Assembly (NCBI RefSeq): GCF_027409185.1
Contig: NC_084462.1
Span: 42,666,679 to 42,730,678 of the forward strand
Length of the DNA: 64,000 nucleotides
From: Cynocephalus volans
Taxonomy: Eukaryota; Chordata; Mammalia; Dermoptera; Cynocephalidae
Reading direction: 5' to 3'
Positions 1-13,200 of the stretch are shown here, piece after piece. The number at the start of each line of letters is the position of its first letter. The stretch's first letter is position 1. The notes under the pieces were generated by a model. It had not been told where the DNA came from. It made no database searches and saw only the letters and a program-made list of their open reading frames with translations. The position numbers were made by a program, and so were the translations under genes.

Positions 1-1025
1 ACAGGCTGGCGCAGCAGGGAGGCCCATTAGCAGGAGCAGTGTGTCCTTGGGCAGGTCCCACTGGACCGTGGCCCCTTCATCCATCCTAAACTCACCCTGC
101 TCTGAATGCCCAGGTACTGTAGTGGGAAAAGAAAGCCTGAGCCCACAACTGAGCAGCCCTCAGATATGTGTTGCTTCCCTGGAATGTGTTGTATAGTTTC
201 AGGAACTCACCTGGAAACCACAGGCCAGGTTTCCCACTTCTCTTTACACCTGAGAAGGCCTAGCCACACGAGCCCGTTCCCACGTGAGGGCAGTCGGTGG
301 AGCGCGGTCCCACCAGCCACTCCCGTTGCAGGCTGGGTCACAACTGCTGCCCTTCCCATACCTGTCTATCACTCTCCACCCCCGAGGAGCCTGGCATCTG
401 TGTCATTCATCCTCCTGCTTGTGAGGGTGTTCTCCTTACACCCAGCCTCGTAGACATTTGTATCAGCACTGCTACCTGCACCCCCAAAACCTCCCCGCCT
501 GCCCTGGGCTAACTACAGAGAGCCCAAGACTGAGCCTTCCTGTACTCTAGGCTCAAGGATTCAATAGCTGGGCTCCCTGATGTCATCCAGCTATTGCATT
601 TGGAGGCTGTGGGACAAGACTCAGGGACAGGCCTGGCACCAGATCTACACACTGGATATCCCCAGAGGGGACGCAGCATTGAAGAGGCTGCAGGGAGACC
701 TGGGGGGCAGAGGACAGTCTCCAGGACAGTGGAGAGTCCAGTCGAGCTGATCCCCATCCCAGCAGTGACAGGATGAATCAGGCAGTTCAAAAGAATAGGA
801 AGAGAAGAGCACCAGCTTGCAGGAATAAGATGCCTGGGGAGAAAAGCACATGGCCTGGGCAGTGGGTGCACACCTGGTCAGCAGGTAACCAGGAAGTGGA
901 GGTAGTGGGCCAGAGCCCTGCTGTGGGAGGGGCTTCTGTGGGTGGCAGAGACCTTTGCATAGGCCAAGGAGCCCACAGGTGCATCAAGAGCTTCCTAAGG
1001 TGACTCTGGGTTTGGTGTCTTCCAG
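1..1025 (+). other. PCSK6 intron (partial)
   Basis: Intronic sequence upstream of the first coding exon in the window. I searched for the preceding P-domain exon and did not find it. GC-rich and unremarkable, with no repeat family I can name confidently. Confidence 0.7.
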
Positions 1026-1205
1026 GGAAGCTGAAGGAATGGAGCCTTGTTCTCTATGGCACAGCAGAGCACCCATACCACACCTTCAGCTCCCATCAGT
1101 CTCGCTCACGGATGCTGGAGCTCTCAGCCCCAGAGTCAGAGCCACCCAAGTCTGCCCTGTCACCATCCCAGCCCGATGTTCCTGAGGAGGAAGACGATTA
1201 CACAG
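1026..1205 (+). CDS. PCSK6: PCSK6 exon: end of P domain and acidic linker
   Basis: The acceptor ends at 1025 and the donor gtaatg starts at 1206. The exon begins in phase (last two bases of a Gly codon) and reads KLKEWSLVLYG, the last strands of the P domain. It continues into a Ser/Pro/Glu-rich linker ending PDVPEEEDDYT. Its last base is the first base of the next codon. Confidence 0.95.
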
Positions 1206-4200
1206 GTAATGAGCCTGAAGCAAGAGGGGACCGCTAGCCTCCTTAAGTTCTGTTTTTCACCGTAGCTCTTATCGTATGGGGCTGCTCCTGGCAGAAGGTG
1301 GGGGTTTTGATTGTCTGTCTTCTTTTTCCTGAAAGTGGAAATAATAGTGGTAATTTGCACTCACACAGCTCCTTCCACCCAAGGCTCTACTAATATTTTA
1401 CAGACCAGTAAGTATGCTTCAAGCCAGTAAGTATTCTTCAACCTTCCCAGGCTGGGAAACTGAGGTTCTCTAGGCCCAACCAGAACTGAAAACACTGAGG
1501 TTCTCTATGCCCAACCAGAACTGAAACTTGCCCCTTTGAACCAGCAGCCTCCAGGAGCCCCCACTTTTCATCAAAGGCCCCCACCCCACGGCTCAGCCTC
1601 CCGAATCCCTCACCTCCATCCACCTTCAGTCCTGTGGCCAGGCTGTGGGAAGGATGAGGTTACTAACAAGGGCCCAGGAAGGCTGGGCTCAGAGAGTTTA
1701 GCTAGGAATGGAGCTGGTGGTCAAGATCTTGACCAGCCTGAGGGCTGGGAGTATGGACTAGGAGAGGGTCTCAAGAGATGACATCAGTAGATACTGATGC
1801 TACACACAAACATCTTAGCAATCTCACCGCACATAAAGACGCTTTATATGAATCCTTTTTCTCCAGCCATCCCATTGCCAAGGTGGCCCCTGACTCTGGG
1901 TCACCAGCTCATTCCTCAAGAGCCACAGCAGCCTGGAGAAGCCTTCAGAAATTTCCAACCACCAAACTGGGTGCAGTTTCTATTAGGTTGAAAGCTGTTC
2001 CTTTCCCTCCGAGCCATACCACTACAATTTGTGCGAAACTGGGTTTTCTGGTTGGGCATAGTTTTCTTAGCTAAATATTACAGCTACTTGGTAAATGATG
2101 GGTGATATCTAAGAATATTGATGCTTTGAGTTATCTAATATCTTGTGAAAAAAAGTAGCAAAATGGAGAATTCCACCATGCACATCAAGCATAAATTATG
2201 GTCGATTCCATTGTGAGTTTCTACCATTCCTTGAAAAAAGAGCATTGAATTATGCATGGACTAATCTGCTCTGTTTCCCCCTATGATTTATAAATTGAGG
2301 CAAGATTCAGTAATTATTAATAAAAGACTGATTTTATTTTTCTTAAAATCTGCTACTGACACCAGCCTTGCATGCTGGGACCTCACTGTAGCACGGTTCT
2401 GCAGTTGGAATCATCCATCTTCACCCAGCAAGGACTAGATGGAGCGGTGATGTCTCCACGGGAATGAGACGTATTCCCAGCTCTCAGGGAAGCTCCCTGC
2501 AGTCTTGGGGGCAAGTGGGATGGACAGAGCTGTAACAGCAAGAAGAGCCCACTCAGAGGCCAGGACCCAGTGACAGTGGGGGTGAGAACAGGAGAGTGCC
2601 ATGGCGTGGGAGGCAGAGGAAGGGTGGGGGAAGCAGCTATGTTAGAGCCCAAAGCAAGAGGGTGCAGGGTGGGGCCTTCAGAATGAGAGCCCAGCCATGG
2701 AAGAACAGCACGTTGTGGGGGATGGGCCCAGGCCCACGGAGGCTCCCCTGGACCCTGCGGACAAGGGGGCAGTTGCCATGTCAGGAGGAGCAGGGGAGTC
2801 TGGTGGAGCAGTGGTCTCAGGGGCCCGGCCAGTACAGGGATCAGGGGCAGACAGGACAGATGGAGGAACAGCCCTCCCTGGGACAAGAAATGGGGGAGGT
2901 GAATGAGGGGTGGAGAGGGAAATCCAGAGAATGGATGGACGGCAAGGGTCACAGGACAGCAGCAGGCACGAGTACCCACTGAGAGGGAGCAGGGCTCCTG
3001 TGGGGTGCCGGGCACCTCACCAGAGCAGACAGAAGAGCGGCCCTGTGGGGAGAGCAGCCATGAGGTGCAGCAGATGGCAGTCAGGCGTCTCGGCCGACAT
3101 CGCGCCCTGGGAAGGCAGCCAGAGCTAATCCCCCAGCCAAGGCGGCAGGAGGCTAAGGCAGTGGCAGGTTCTGGAGTCTCCATGGTAAAGAGGGTATGGA
3201 AATCCAGCTTGGGGTAGAGGATGGACAGTAAAGTCAGTGCAGTGGTGGGGACCAGGGGGTCTAGCAGCAGGGAGGGCGGCAGCTGCGGAGGACAGAGTGG
3301 GGTATAAGGAGGATGGCAGTGGCCATAGTACTGAAGATGGACAGCTTTGCAGTGACAGCCAGCTTGCTGGGACAGAGCCGTCTGGTGGCCAGAGTGCAAG
3401 TGGAGACCACCCTAGGACTCACTAGGATACTAGATTGAAGAGCAGACCCCAGACGGGCCCCACACAGAGACTCGGCCTCAGCAGGTCTGGGGATGCTTGG
3501 GGGTCTGCACCCGTCACAGCACTGCAGGTGATTCGAGGTAGTGTGGGCTTAGGGAGCTGGCAGGGGCCAAAATCAGTGAGGGTGAGGGCAGGTTCTTTCT
3601 AGAGTGGCTGGGAGGCCAGCATGGAACTGTCATGGGAACGGAGGGAAGCCTGGGCTTCAGGAAAGAAGTAGCCCTGAGCAAAGGAGATGAGGGGGCTGAG
3701 GTCAGCTGGGGACAGCGTGGTCATCCACACAGGGCTGTGGGGGAGCCAAGAGCCCATGCACTGTCTAGAAGATGGGGGTCCAGGACAGCTCAATAGTCAT
3801 GGGGGAAGTGATTCACAGGACACGTGGCATGAGCAGAGCAGGACCATGTGGGGTCATAGACTGAGCACATCAGCACTCACTCGGTGGACAAGGGCAGAGA
3901 CCCAGAAGGTCACACAGCAGTGAGGAAGGAGAGCAGACTTGTAATGCGAGTGCTCTCTTACTCTTGTTGGCACCTCTTGTCTGCAGTCCACCAACTCGAC
4001 CCTTGCATCTCGGTCTGGGTCTAATAGTGTTACAATGAGGTCTCGGGGCACTTTTCTTGGATGGGGTGAATAATGACAAACATGGTGGCACTAAATCCTG
4101 TTCCCTCTGCAGCTGGTCCAGGCACATAATGACAAAGCCCACTGAGATTGCCCAAGCTGCTTTCTAACATTTATTTGTGTATTTTTTGTATCCTGGATTT

Positions 4201-7200
4201 GCTCCACAAAGGATTTAAGGTGGAGTTTTCAAATAAACCTGTCGGAGTGACCCCATGTGGAGGGGGATCCACTGTTAGCCGGTCTGTTCAGTGCAGGAAT
4301 GGAGCTCTCTGTCCTGGGAGCCTTCTGCTGGTGGTGGGAGGTGTCATGGGAAGGCAGTGGGTCTCAGAGGTGCTTTCACGCTAATTGAGAAAAGTACAGA
4401 TTGCAACACAAATAACATATGCCCACCCAGAGAATGAGTTACAGCTGTGCTAGAACATTCTTAGGCATGATGGAGGGATTGGGACCAGACGGCCAGCCAA
4501 GTGGACTTATTTCAAGAACACTTCATGGGAGAGATGAAGCTTGGTATTTGGCTTTTAAAACACTTCACGTGGAGCACTGTACTGGGGAGGTTTGTTTGCG
4601 GACATTAATCTTGGCATCCTCTGCCCTCGGATGGGCGCTGTCTTCATCTGACCTGTGGATGATCTTGGTGCCCTGTTGAGGTTCTGTAGTCCTTGCTGTG
4701 GGGTGGCCCCAGCCTTGCACAGGCTCTCAGAATTATTGACTATTCACATATTCCACTGCAGAGTGGCTGGCGGTGGCTAGGGATGAAGTCCACACATTGT
4801 GGATCAGCAGCTGGAAGCACGGTGCAGCCCATCCCCAAGGCTGTCCCCCTCCTGAGATATCCTAGAACATTGTCTGTGGACGGTGAGGACATCCACACTT
4901 CCCTGTCCCCATCTGCTCTCCTCTTATCCATGCTCTTACCCTTCAGTCCCCAGCAAATATTTATTGAGCACCTGTTCAGTGCCAAATGCCATTATTGATG
5001 CTGGGAATATAGCAGTGAGCACACTTGACCAAACTCTGCCCCCATGGAGCTCCCATTCTGTGCCTGGGAAGAGTGACAAGCTTGGTCTGTCACCTCCCTG
5101 CCCCTCCCCGCACATCCCGACCTCCTTAAGATTGAGGAAGTGGTTTACTTTATCGAGCAAGGTAGACCTGCTGCCTTCCTTGGCTTTAGAGAGAAGGCGC
5201 TGCAGGAGAGGGTGGGAGGGAAGTCACCGTCTCAGTGGACACCCAGGGCCTGGTGTGCTGGTGGGAAGGCAAGGGGGCAGCCCCATGGCCAAGCCCATGT
5301 GTTTTTGGCTCAGTGGGTAATTAACAATGGCACAATGCAGCAAGGGTTTCCCAGGCCACCCCACAGATGGCTGGGGATGAGGTGGACAAGAATCCAATCA
5401 GATGAGAATTGACTCCAAAACAGTAAAACCGCCTGGAGCAGGGGCAGGGTGCTGGCTCAGTGATGCGCTCTGGAAATGGTGGGCTGGGTCGAGCATACAG
5501 GTCGCCAGCACCAACTGGGAGATGTGGTCCAGAGTGTGCTTGGGATGAGTGCAGCTCAGAGAGGGGCCGCAGCGGAATGGAGGCGGGCAGCGACCCTTCG
5601 TGAAAGCCTGGGGAATACCAACAATGGCAAACCTTCTGGGAGGGAGGCGGGACAGCCAGTTGGACACTGGCAGGGTCTGCAGGCTCCTGAAGGATGAATG
5701 AAGAGGGCTGAGCAAAGACTGCTGTGGGCTGCGGAGAATGGGGACTTTTGTCGTTCCCCCACATTCCCACGAGATGTGGGCGGCCAGCACTTGAACTCCT
5801 CTTTGCTTCTGAACTCACTTGCCACCCCCTGCAGCAACTCAAAGTTTATAGAAGGTTTTTCTTCTTCCAAAGACACAAAAGTCTTCACGGTGGCCCACGT
5901 AGCCCCTCCCAGTGTCTCCTCAGAACTCCCCAGGGGGTTTACTAGGCCATTTCCCAGTGTAGGAGGGACAGGTGGGGGGATACAGCTACTGAGGTGCTGG
6001 CTTCAGCATGCTGTGTCACTTCCACAGACAAGGTTGCTGAGGACATGGCAGACATGCCCCATGCCTACCTGAGGCACAGACGGCTAAACCGGGCTCACCC
6101 CTGTGGCACACCCGCGAGGACCTAGGGATGAGGCCTGCCCAGCACACTGAGCTGCCCTGCAGTTCCGCATGTCACTTTCACTGCAGCATGCAGGCCCCCA
6201 GAGTTAGAATTGGAATCCCAGGGGACTTGAGGGAAGGCACTGGAAGCCTACCACTAAGGGCTGTATCAAGGAAAGCCAAAAGGAAGGTGTGCTGAAAGGG
6301 GCTGAGTCCAGGACTGCAGCACCCCCCACCCAGGTGTGAGGCCAGCCCACCCCCACCCCAGCATGACACTGTCAGGCTCTGTCTCTGTCTCACCCCAGAC
6401 CTGACCAGAGACAGCCACGCCCAGGTGGTCCTGAGCACATGGAAATCCACCCTCATTCCCATGACATGCAGGGAATTCTCTCCCCTCCCTGCCTAATTTG
6501 TGTTGGGTCGTCGCTGGTTGGCAGTGGCTTCCCTGACATCTCAGCCCTGTGTCGCACTGCTTTGCCCTTTGCAGTGGCAGTCAGGGAGCCGGCTGGTCCC
6601 AGCATAGTGCTCTGATGCAAGCGAGCTATTCCCTGCCTCCCCCAGCCCCATCACCTCTCCTCCAGGATCCCTCATAGTCCCCTCTCTTCACTGACCTTAG
6701 TCCCCATCTGCCACTGGTCATCCTCCTTGTTCTCATGACCCTGGAGCCCAGAGTGAGGCCTAGCTCCCAGCTGTGACCAGATTTCCATGGGGCTGGCTGT
6801 TCTGCCTCATAGTTGCGCCATCCAGCCCCAGCAGGGCCCGCTGCTCTCTAGGGAAGCTTCTCCTGACCCCACCAGGCTGTGATGTCCCGACACAGGGATC
6901 CATGGGATTGGATTTGATTGAGAAAGCATCTCTCTGGATGAAAGGCAATGCTTGTTTCTTTAAGGTGTGTGCCATCCGGAGTGTGGTGACAAAGGCTGTG
7001 ATGGCCCCAATGCGAACCAATGCTTGAACTGCGTCCACTTCAGCCTGGGGAACGTCAAGACCAGCAGGTAATGGGCTGCGACTTCCCATGGCATGTGCTG
7101 GTGCAGAGCCCCACGGTGCACAGCTAAGGGGGCCTGTTTTGAGTTGTATTCTTAGCCCCTCCACACCCTGATGCCCTAATTAGGAATTAATGTGACTCCC

Positions 7201-10200
7201 CAGAAAGGAAATCACATTGTGGTTGACTGCTTTGCATTTTTTAAATTTTTAGTAACTTTTCGATCTAGTCACACAACTGACGCATGTCCATTACAGAGAA
7301 ATGAGAAGCTGTGGCCCATTGGTGTCCGTGTTAGGAACCTTTTTCTATCCATTTTGTTATATAGAAAAGGATTATATCCAGCAAGCCAAGGCTGCCCACA
7401 GCAGGGCTGTGCACTGTTGGCCCCACTGGGTCGGGTGCAGTGACGTGGCTCTCGGACTGAACTGAAGCCCATTGCTGGTTATTTCTCGGTGCTGCCTGAC
7501 TGTGCTGGGTGTGGGGTTTTCTCTCTTGGCAGCTCTGCTGAGAGTCTGTGGAACTGGCTTAGCCCCGAAGGAGGTCTTTGGGAGCTCTGAGCTGGAGCCC
7601 AGGCATGTAGCCAATGGCCCAGGCCCAGACTGGCCCTTAGTGACAGGTGTGTGCTTCTGCATATCCTCGCGGTCAGGTCCTGAGCTCTGTCCCTGAGCTC
7701 CTGCAGCTCCCAGCACCACTGCTTTCTAGAATTCTCTTCCCTGCCAGTCTTGCAAATGCTCTGTTGTTCATTTCACAAACTTTCCTGAGCACCTGCTGTG
7801 TGCTGCACGTGCCAGGCCTTGGAGGCCAAAGTGACAGGACACTGCTGAGCTTCCTAAAGGCCTGGTGACAGATGTACCCACAAGTTTCAGTGCCCACCTG
7901 AGGGCCCAGGCAGTGGTGTGGCTGTGCGTGGTGGGCAGGGGTACAGCCGTGCATAGTGTCCCCAGGTTCCCTGATAGCTGTACCCAGCCTGCCACTGTGC
8001 AAAGGCACTTGTCCTGCTGGCTCTACTCACTCCCTCTGAGACTCGGTTCTATAGGCACCCAGGGTAGGGTTTTGCCAGAGCCAGATGGTCCAAAGTCAAA
8101 TACCAACATCATGGTCCCCACAGGGAGCCAGATAGCCTCAGAACTTCCTACTGGGGCCCTCTTTGAAAGGCAAGGACTCCCAGGGTCAAGTCCAAGTCCT
8201 TAAGCCTCCACCTGTGTATTTAGGAGCCTCCCAACTGCACTCACAAGACAAGGGCGCTAATGGCTCAACATTCACCCTGGGGCCTTTGTTTCCTCAGTGT
8301 TTTGCTGACTCAGGAGGGGCAGCTGAGGTCTCGAATCCTTTCAGGCCAGCAGCCCTGCTAGCCTGATGGGGGGTGGGTATGGGGCTGGTGCTGAGTTGGA
8401 AAGGCCCTCACCAGCTCCTGCTCCCACAGGAAGTGTGTGAGCATGTGCCCCTTGGGCTACTTTGGGGACACAGCAGCAAGACGCTGTCGCCGGTGCCACA
8501 GGGGCTGTGAGACCTGCTCGGGCAGGAGCCCCATGCAGTGCCTGTCCTGCCGCCGCGGGTTCTATCACCACCAGGAGATGAACACCTGTGTGACCCTCTG
8601 TCCTGCCGGATTTTACGCTGATGAGAGTAAGTGGCATGTCCATGGGCATGAGCCAGCGCCCCCCCCCCCCTCTGGGCTGCTGTCCTCTCAACTGGGGGAG
8701 TTTCCCCAGTTCTCTGCTTCCTGTTTACTGTGTTGTTCTGAGAAGGACCTTTAACAGAGTGGAAGGGAGAGATAGTGTAATCAAAGCTCTCAGACCTGCA
8801 TTCAGACCTGTTAACAGAGTCCACCCTCAGACCTGGCCAGGAGCATTCAAAGTGTTGCTGAAATGAATCCCTGCAGTCTGGGGATCACATGTCTGCAAAT
8901 CAATGTCCACTGTTGAGGATGGGCAGAGAGGTGACCTGGGTCGATTGTTCTGGGGCTCAGTCTGATTTCAGATACCAGAAGAGGATGCCCTGCTGTCTGT
9001 CCTGTAATTTCTCCTCCAGGAAAGACTGTGCCGTCGGCTTCTGTGTAACACAGGACATGCATGTTGCAGTGGGGGGTGGGGGTGGGGAAGGTGGTGTCAG
9101 GGAGTCAGCAGGAGTTTTAGGGATTGGAGGTCAAAACTGTGGGAAAGCCTCTCCCAGGAAGGGTTGCTGAGCTGAAATTGGGATTTAGGTGTGGGCAGAA
9201 GGTTTGCAGTCCTCCAAAAATGAAGAGGAGCCTGCTAACTAATGTCAATTGGGCTCAGAAGGGACAGGTCAGTCTTTGTGGGGCACTTTACAGGAAGTCA
9301 CCTCACCCCTAAGAGGCAGGCAATATTGTCCTCTTCTTACACCAGGGGAATTGAAGCTGCATGAGGGTAAAGGCCCACAGCAAGTCATAGCAGAAGTGGG
9401 ACCCGAACTCAGAGCAGCAAAGCCAGTGCTGCTGCCCCACCTGTCCCAAGAAGGGCAGGGGCTCTGGGCGGTCCTGGCCTGCCAGTGTTTCAGCAATTTA
9501 CCTTGCCCTGGAAGAGAGTTCTCAAACAAGTTAAAACAGCTACTGTTTGACGTTCGGGTTTGCATGTCACAGCACTGTTGTTACTCCTGTGGAGAAGGAG
9601 CCAGGGAACCTCTAACGACAAATAAAGCAGCCATCAAACAACCAGACTCTCCTTGCAGGGGAAGCAAAAAGTCATGCAGGGCACATTTCACAGCCTTTAC
9701 AAATGTCTGCCGAGGGCTGCCAACCAGACCTGTTTCCAGGGTGGAGGCTCCTTCATCCCCATCCTTTTCCCAAGGCTGAGTACCTGCTGCGTGCATGTGA
9801 TGCCACCTGCGGGCCTTGCCAAGGATGCACAGAGGTGTAGCAAGTACCCGGAGCTTAATCACTTAGTGATGGCACATGTGGTGTTTGAAGAGGCGCCAAC
9901 ATTGAGTGAGCTAGATAACAACATGCAGGTGGTTGTTGGCACGACTCAGAATTTCCCCAGGAGGGACAAAGGCTCATCTTAGGTTCCTGTCTCACAGTTC
10001 ATTGCTGCCAAGTCTTCAGTAAAGACCTCTGTGAAAGCCCTGGGGGAGGGGGTGTCAGCAGCATCCTCAGGCTCCTCCTCCCACCCACAGTCATGTTCAT
10101 AAAGATTTGCACCTGGTTAAACCATACTCAGCCAGCCAGGAATTGGCTTCAGTCCCTGTTGAAATCAGCAGAACCAGGGCATGTCTTCTCTGGAAAGGGA

Positions 10201-13200
10201 CCACCTCTGAAGCCTCATGGTTGTTTGAGGATTTTCATTTACTCCAGGAAAGGGAGGTGAGAGACTTGTGATCTGACCCTGAGGCATAGGGTCTCACCAT
10301 GACCTCTAGCTGTTTTATTACTACATGATCCATCCATAGACACATGCCCGGGGAGGAGCTGTCCCACCAACCTCACTTTTGAATGTTGGAGTTTTGTTTG
10401 CCCAGATCTGATCCATCGTTGCTGCCCCTCCTCTGTCCCTCATCTTTCTATCTTTCTCCAGGTCAGAAAAATTGCCTTAAATGCCACCCAAGCTGTAAAA
10501 AGTGCATGGATGAACCCGAGAAATGTACAGTCTGTAAAGAAGGATTCAGGTAAAACCCCCCTCAAAACCTGGAGAATGCCGAAATGTTGATGCTGTTTTT
10601 AGTTTCTGTCATTGACTTACCAAGATTTTGCATCTTTTCCTAAAAGCTAAAATTTCAGAGGCCCTAAACCTTTTAGGGTAAAGATTCTGAATTTGTTAAA
10701 ACCATGTGTCTACTTAGCAATGGTTGTTTAAGATGGAAAGTTAGCAAATGGTCTCTACGTTTTACGTAACAGTTGACCATGTTACATAAAGCAGGGCTTG
10801 CCCACGCTCCCTCCTCTCCATCACTCTGTCTTCTCACTCTTTTTTCCTCCGGCTTCTGTCATCTTCATGGTGGGGAGAGGGCACACTTTGCTCCCTGAGG
10901 ATGCTCTTTAGATTCTTAGTTTTCCTTGTTCCACCAAGTTTAGCCCTTTGAAGCCACACACACATTTCCTTTAAAAATGTTTTGCTGGGTTAATGATTTC
11001 TATTAGAATATTTTGAAATGTTTGTTTAGTCTACTTAATGCAACCAAATAATATTTAATGCAATCATATATACATTATTTGCTCCTCCAAGTTTCTATCT
11101 AGAAGCTTTTGAAGCATTCTATTCAAAATTACACCGTGGACACTCTTGAACAAGGACTAGTAACATGTCTGCATTGTAAGGAAGGAAGACAAGGGGTCAG
11201 GCACTGTGATGTGCACAGGAAACCCCAGGGCTCGTGTTCAAGTGCAGATTGTGATGCAGCAGGTCTGGGTGAAGCCTGAGACTGTGAATTTCCAAGAGGC
11301 TCCCAGGTACTGAGGTTGCTACCAGTCCAGGTGGTGAGCTGCCTTTGCATAGGGAGGCTCTAGAAGGCCACAACCCAGCTTCCTTCCAAATGCTGCTGGG
11401 ACTAGAATTCACCATAGAGATGAATTTTTTTTTTTTTTTTTTTTTTGAGTAAGGAGTGAAGGAAGAAAACTTACTGAGCATCTGCTCTTATTCCATGTGC
11501 TCCCACCAATATTGCCTCATTTAATCTTGGCAGCAACTTATGAATATAAATATTATTATTATTTGCATTTTACAAACAGGGAAAATCAACAATTTCCCCA
11601 GGAGGCACTGTGTTGTGAGGTCTCCTTCAGCCGGCTTCTTTCTTCCAGATCAGGGTACTGGGGCGCACCAAGCATCTGGGAGTCTGGGCAGGGAAGGAGA
11701 GGCAGGACCTCCAGAGTCACACGTCACACCTGCTGTCATTTTAACCTGTTGGTTGGACAAGGCAGGATTAGGAGTAAAAGGGTGAACTGGTGCAGGAAGG
11801 AGATCACTCAAAGGGAAAAGAGACAGAAGAGGAAGAAAACACTCAGCTTGAGGTCCCTGCCGGGGCCTGGGAGAGGCCGGCCTTGACCTCCCAGACTCTG
11901 CCATCCAGGCAGACCAGGAGTGGATCCTCAACTCCAGGCTGGTAACTGAAGGTGTCAGGGAGGGTAGGCCTCCTGCTTCCAACTCCCTGGAAACTATCTT
12001 CCTGTGGAGAAGTGTCAGGAGAGTCACAGGAGGCCGGCCCGTGGCTCACTCGGTAGAGTGCGGTGCTGATAACACCAAGGCCACGGGTTCGGATCCTATA
12101 TAGGGATGGCTGGTTTGCTCACTGGCTGAGCGTGGTGCTGACAACACCAGGCCAAGGGTTGAGATCCCCTTACCGGTCATCTTTTTTTAAAAAAAAAAAA
12201 AAAAGGAGAGTCACAGGGAACTAATTTCTGCATCCTGTGGGACAGGGGAAGTCAGATACTCAGTTCAGGAACAGTGTTGTGGCAGGAGCCACAGACACAA
12301 AAGCAGTGCTTCCAGCAACGGTGAGCTTTCAGAAGGGCCTGTGGACTCTGAAAACATGGGCAACCGCAGTCCACACAAAGCTTCCTTTTATCACCCAGTA
12401 TCCTCCTAAGCTGTGACTTCAAATTATCGCTGTCCCATTGAAGCAGTGAGAGCGGCTGAGCCTCCAGGCCATCCATCTTTTTAGGGGGATAAGTGCAGAA
12501 AGGGTTCACAGGGAATGTCAGTTATCAAAGATGTGATTTAACTGCCGTTTGTAGCAGCTCTGGCACCATGAGAGCCCTGGGTAGTCATCCACCATTAGCG
12601 CAGAGGGGCTTGCAGACCTATAGCTGTCTCCCCACTAAATGCAGGTGTAAGGGATGGGAAAAACCAAAGTGTTTTCTCTACTCATACACGCAACATGCTT
12701 CACCTCTGGTCACCAAGACGTGTGTGGGTTTTTCCCCACACACCAAGCACTTGTCCAGTGGACACCAACTGGGTATCCTCTATTTAACTAAATTCTGACA
12801 CTACCTAGATAGCATCAAATCCCACAGGTTAAGGGCTCAGTCCCACAAGACTGTCCCCACTTCAGATGCCAGTCACAAGCCCCAGGTTGTCACCTGTACT
12901 TTTGACTAACCACCTGTAAATCAGAGTTCCCACCTCCTCAGGTTTAGATTAATTTGGGAGAGAGGCTTACAGAGCTCAGGGAAACACTTGACTTACATTT
13001 ACCCAGTTATTATAAAGGATATTACAGAGGATGCAGATGAACAGCCAGATGAAGACATGCGTAGGGCGAGGTTCGGAAGGGTTGAGGGTGCAAGAGCTTC
13101 TGTCCCTGTGGAGTTGGGGTGACCCACCCTCTCAACACATGGAGGTGTTCTTGTTCACAAACCTGGAAGCACTCCAAACCCAGTCCTTTAGGGTGTTTGT

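Noticed and set aside
2383-3399. Open antisense frame of 338 codons in a PCSK6 intron
   Set aside because: Low-complexity Pro/Leu/Ser/Cys-rich product in GC-rich sequence, no recognisable domain, and overlapping open frames on the other strand. Typical of chance openness.
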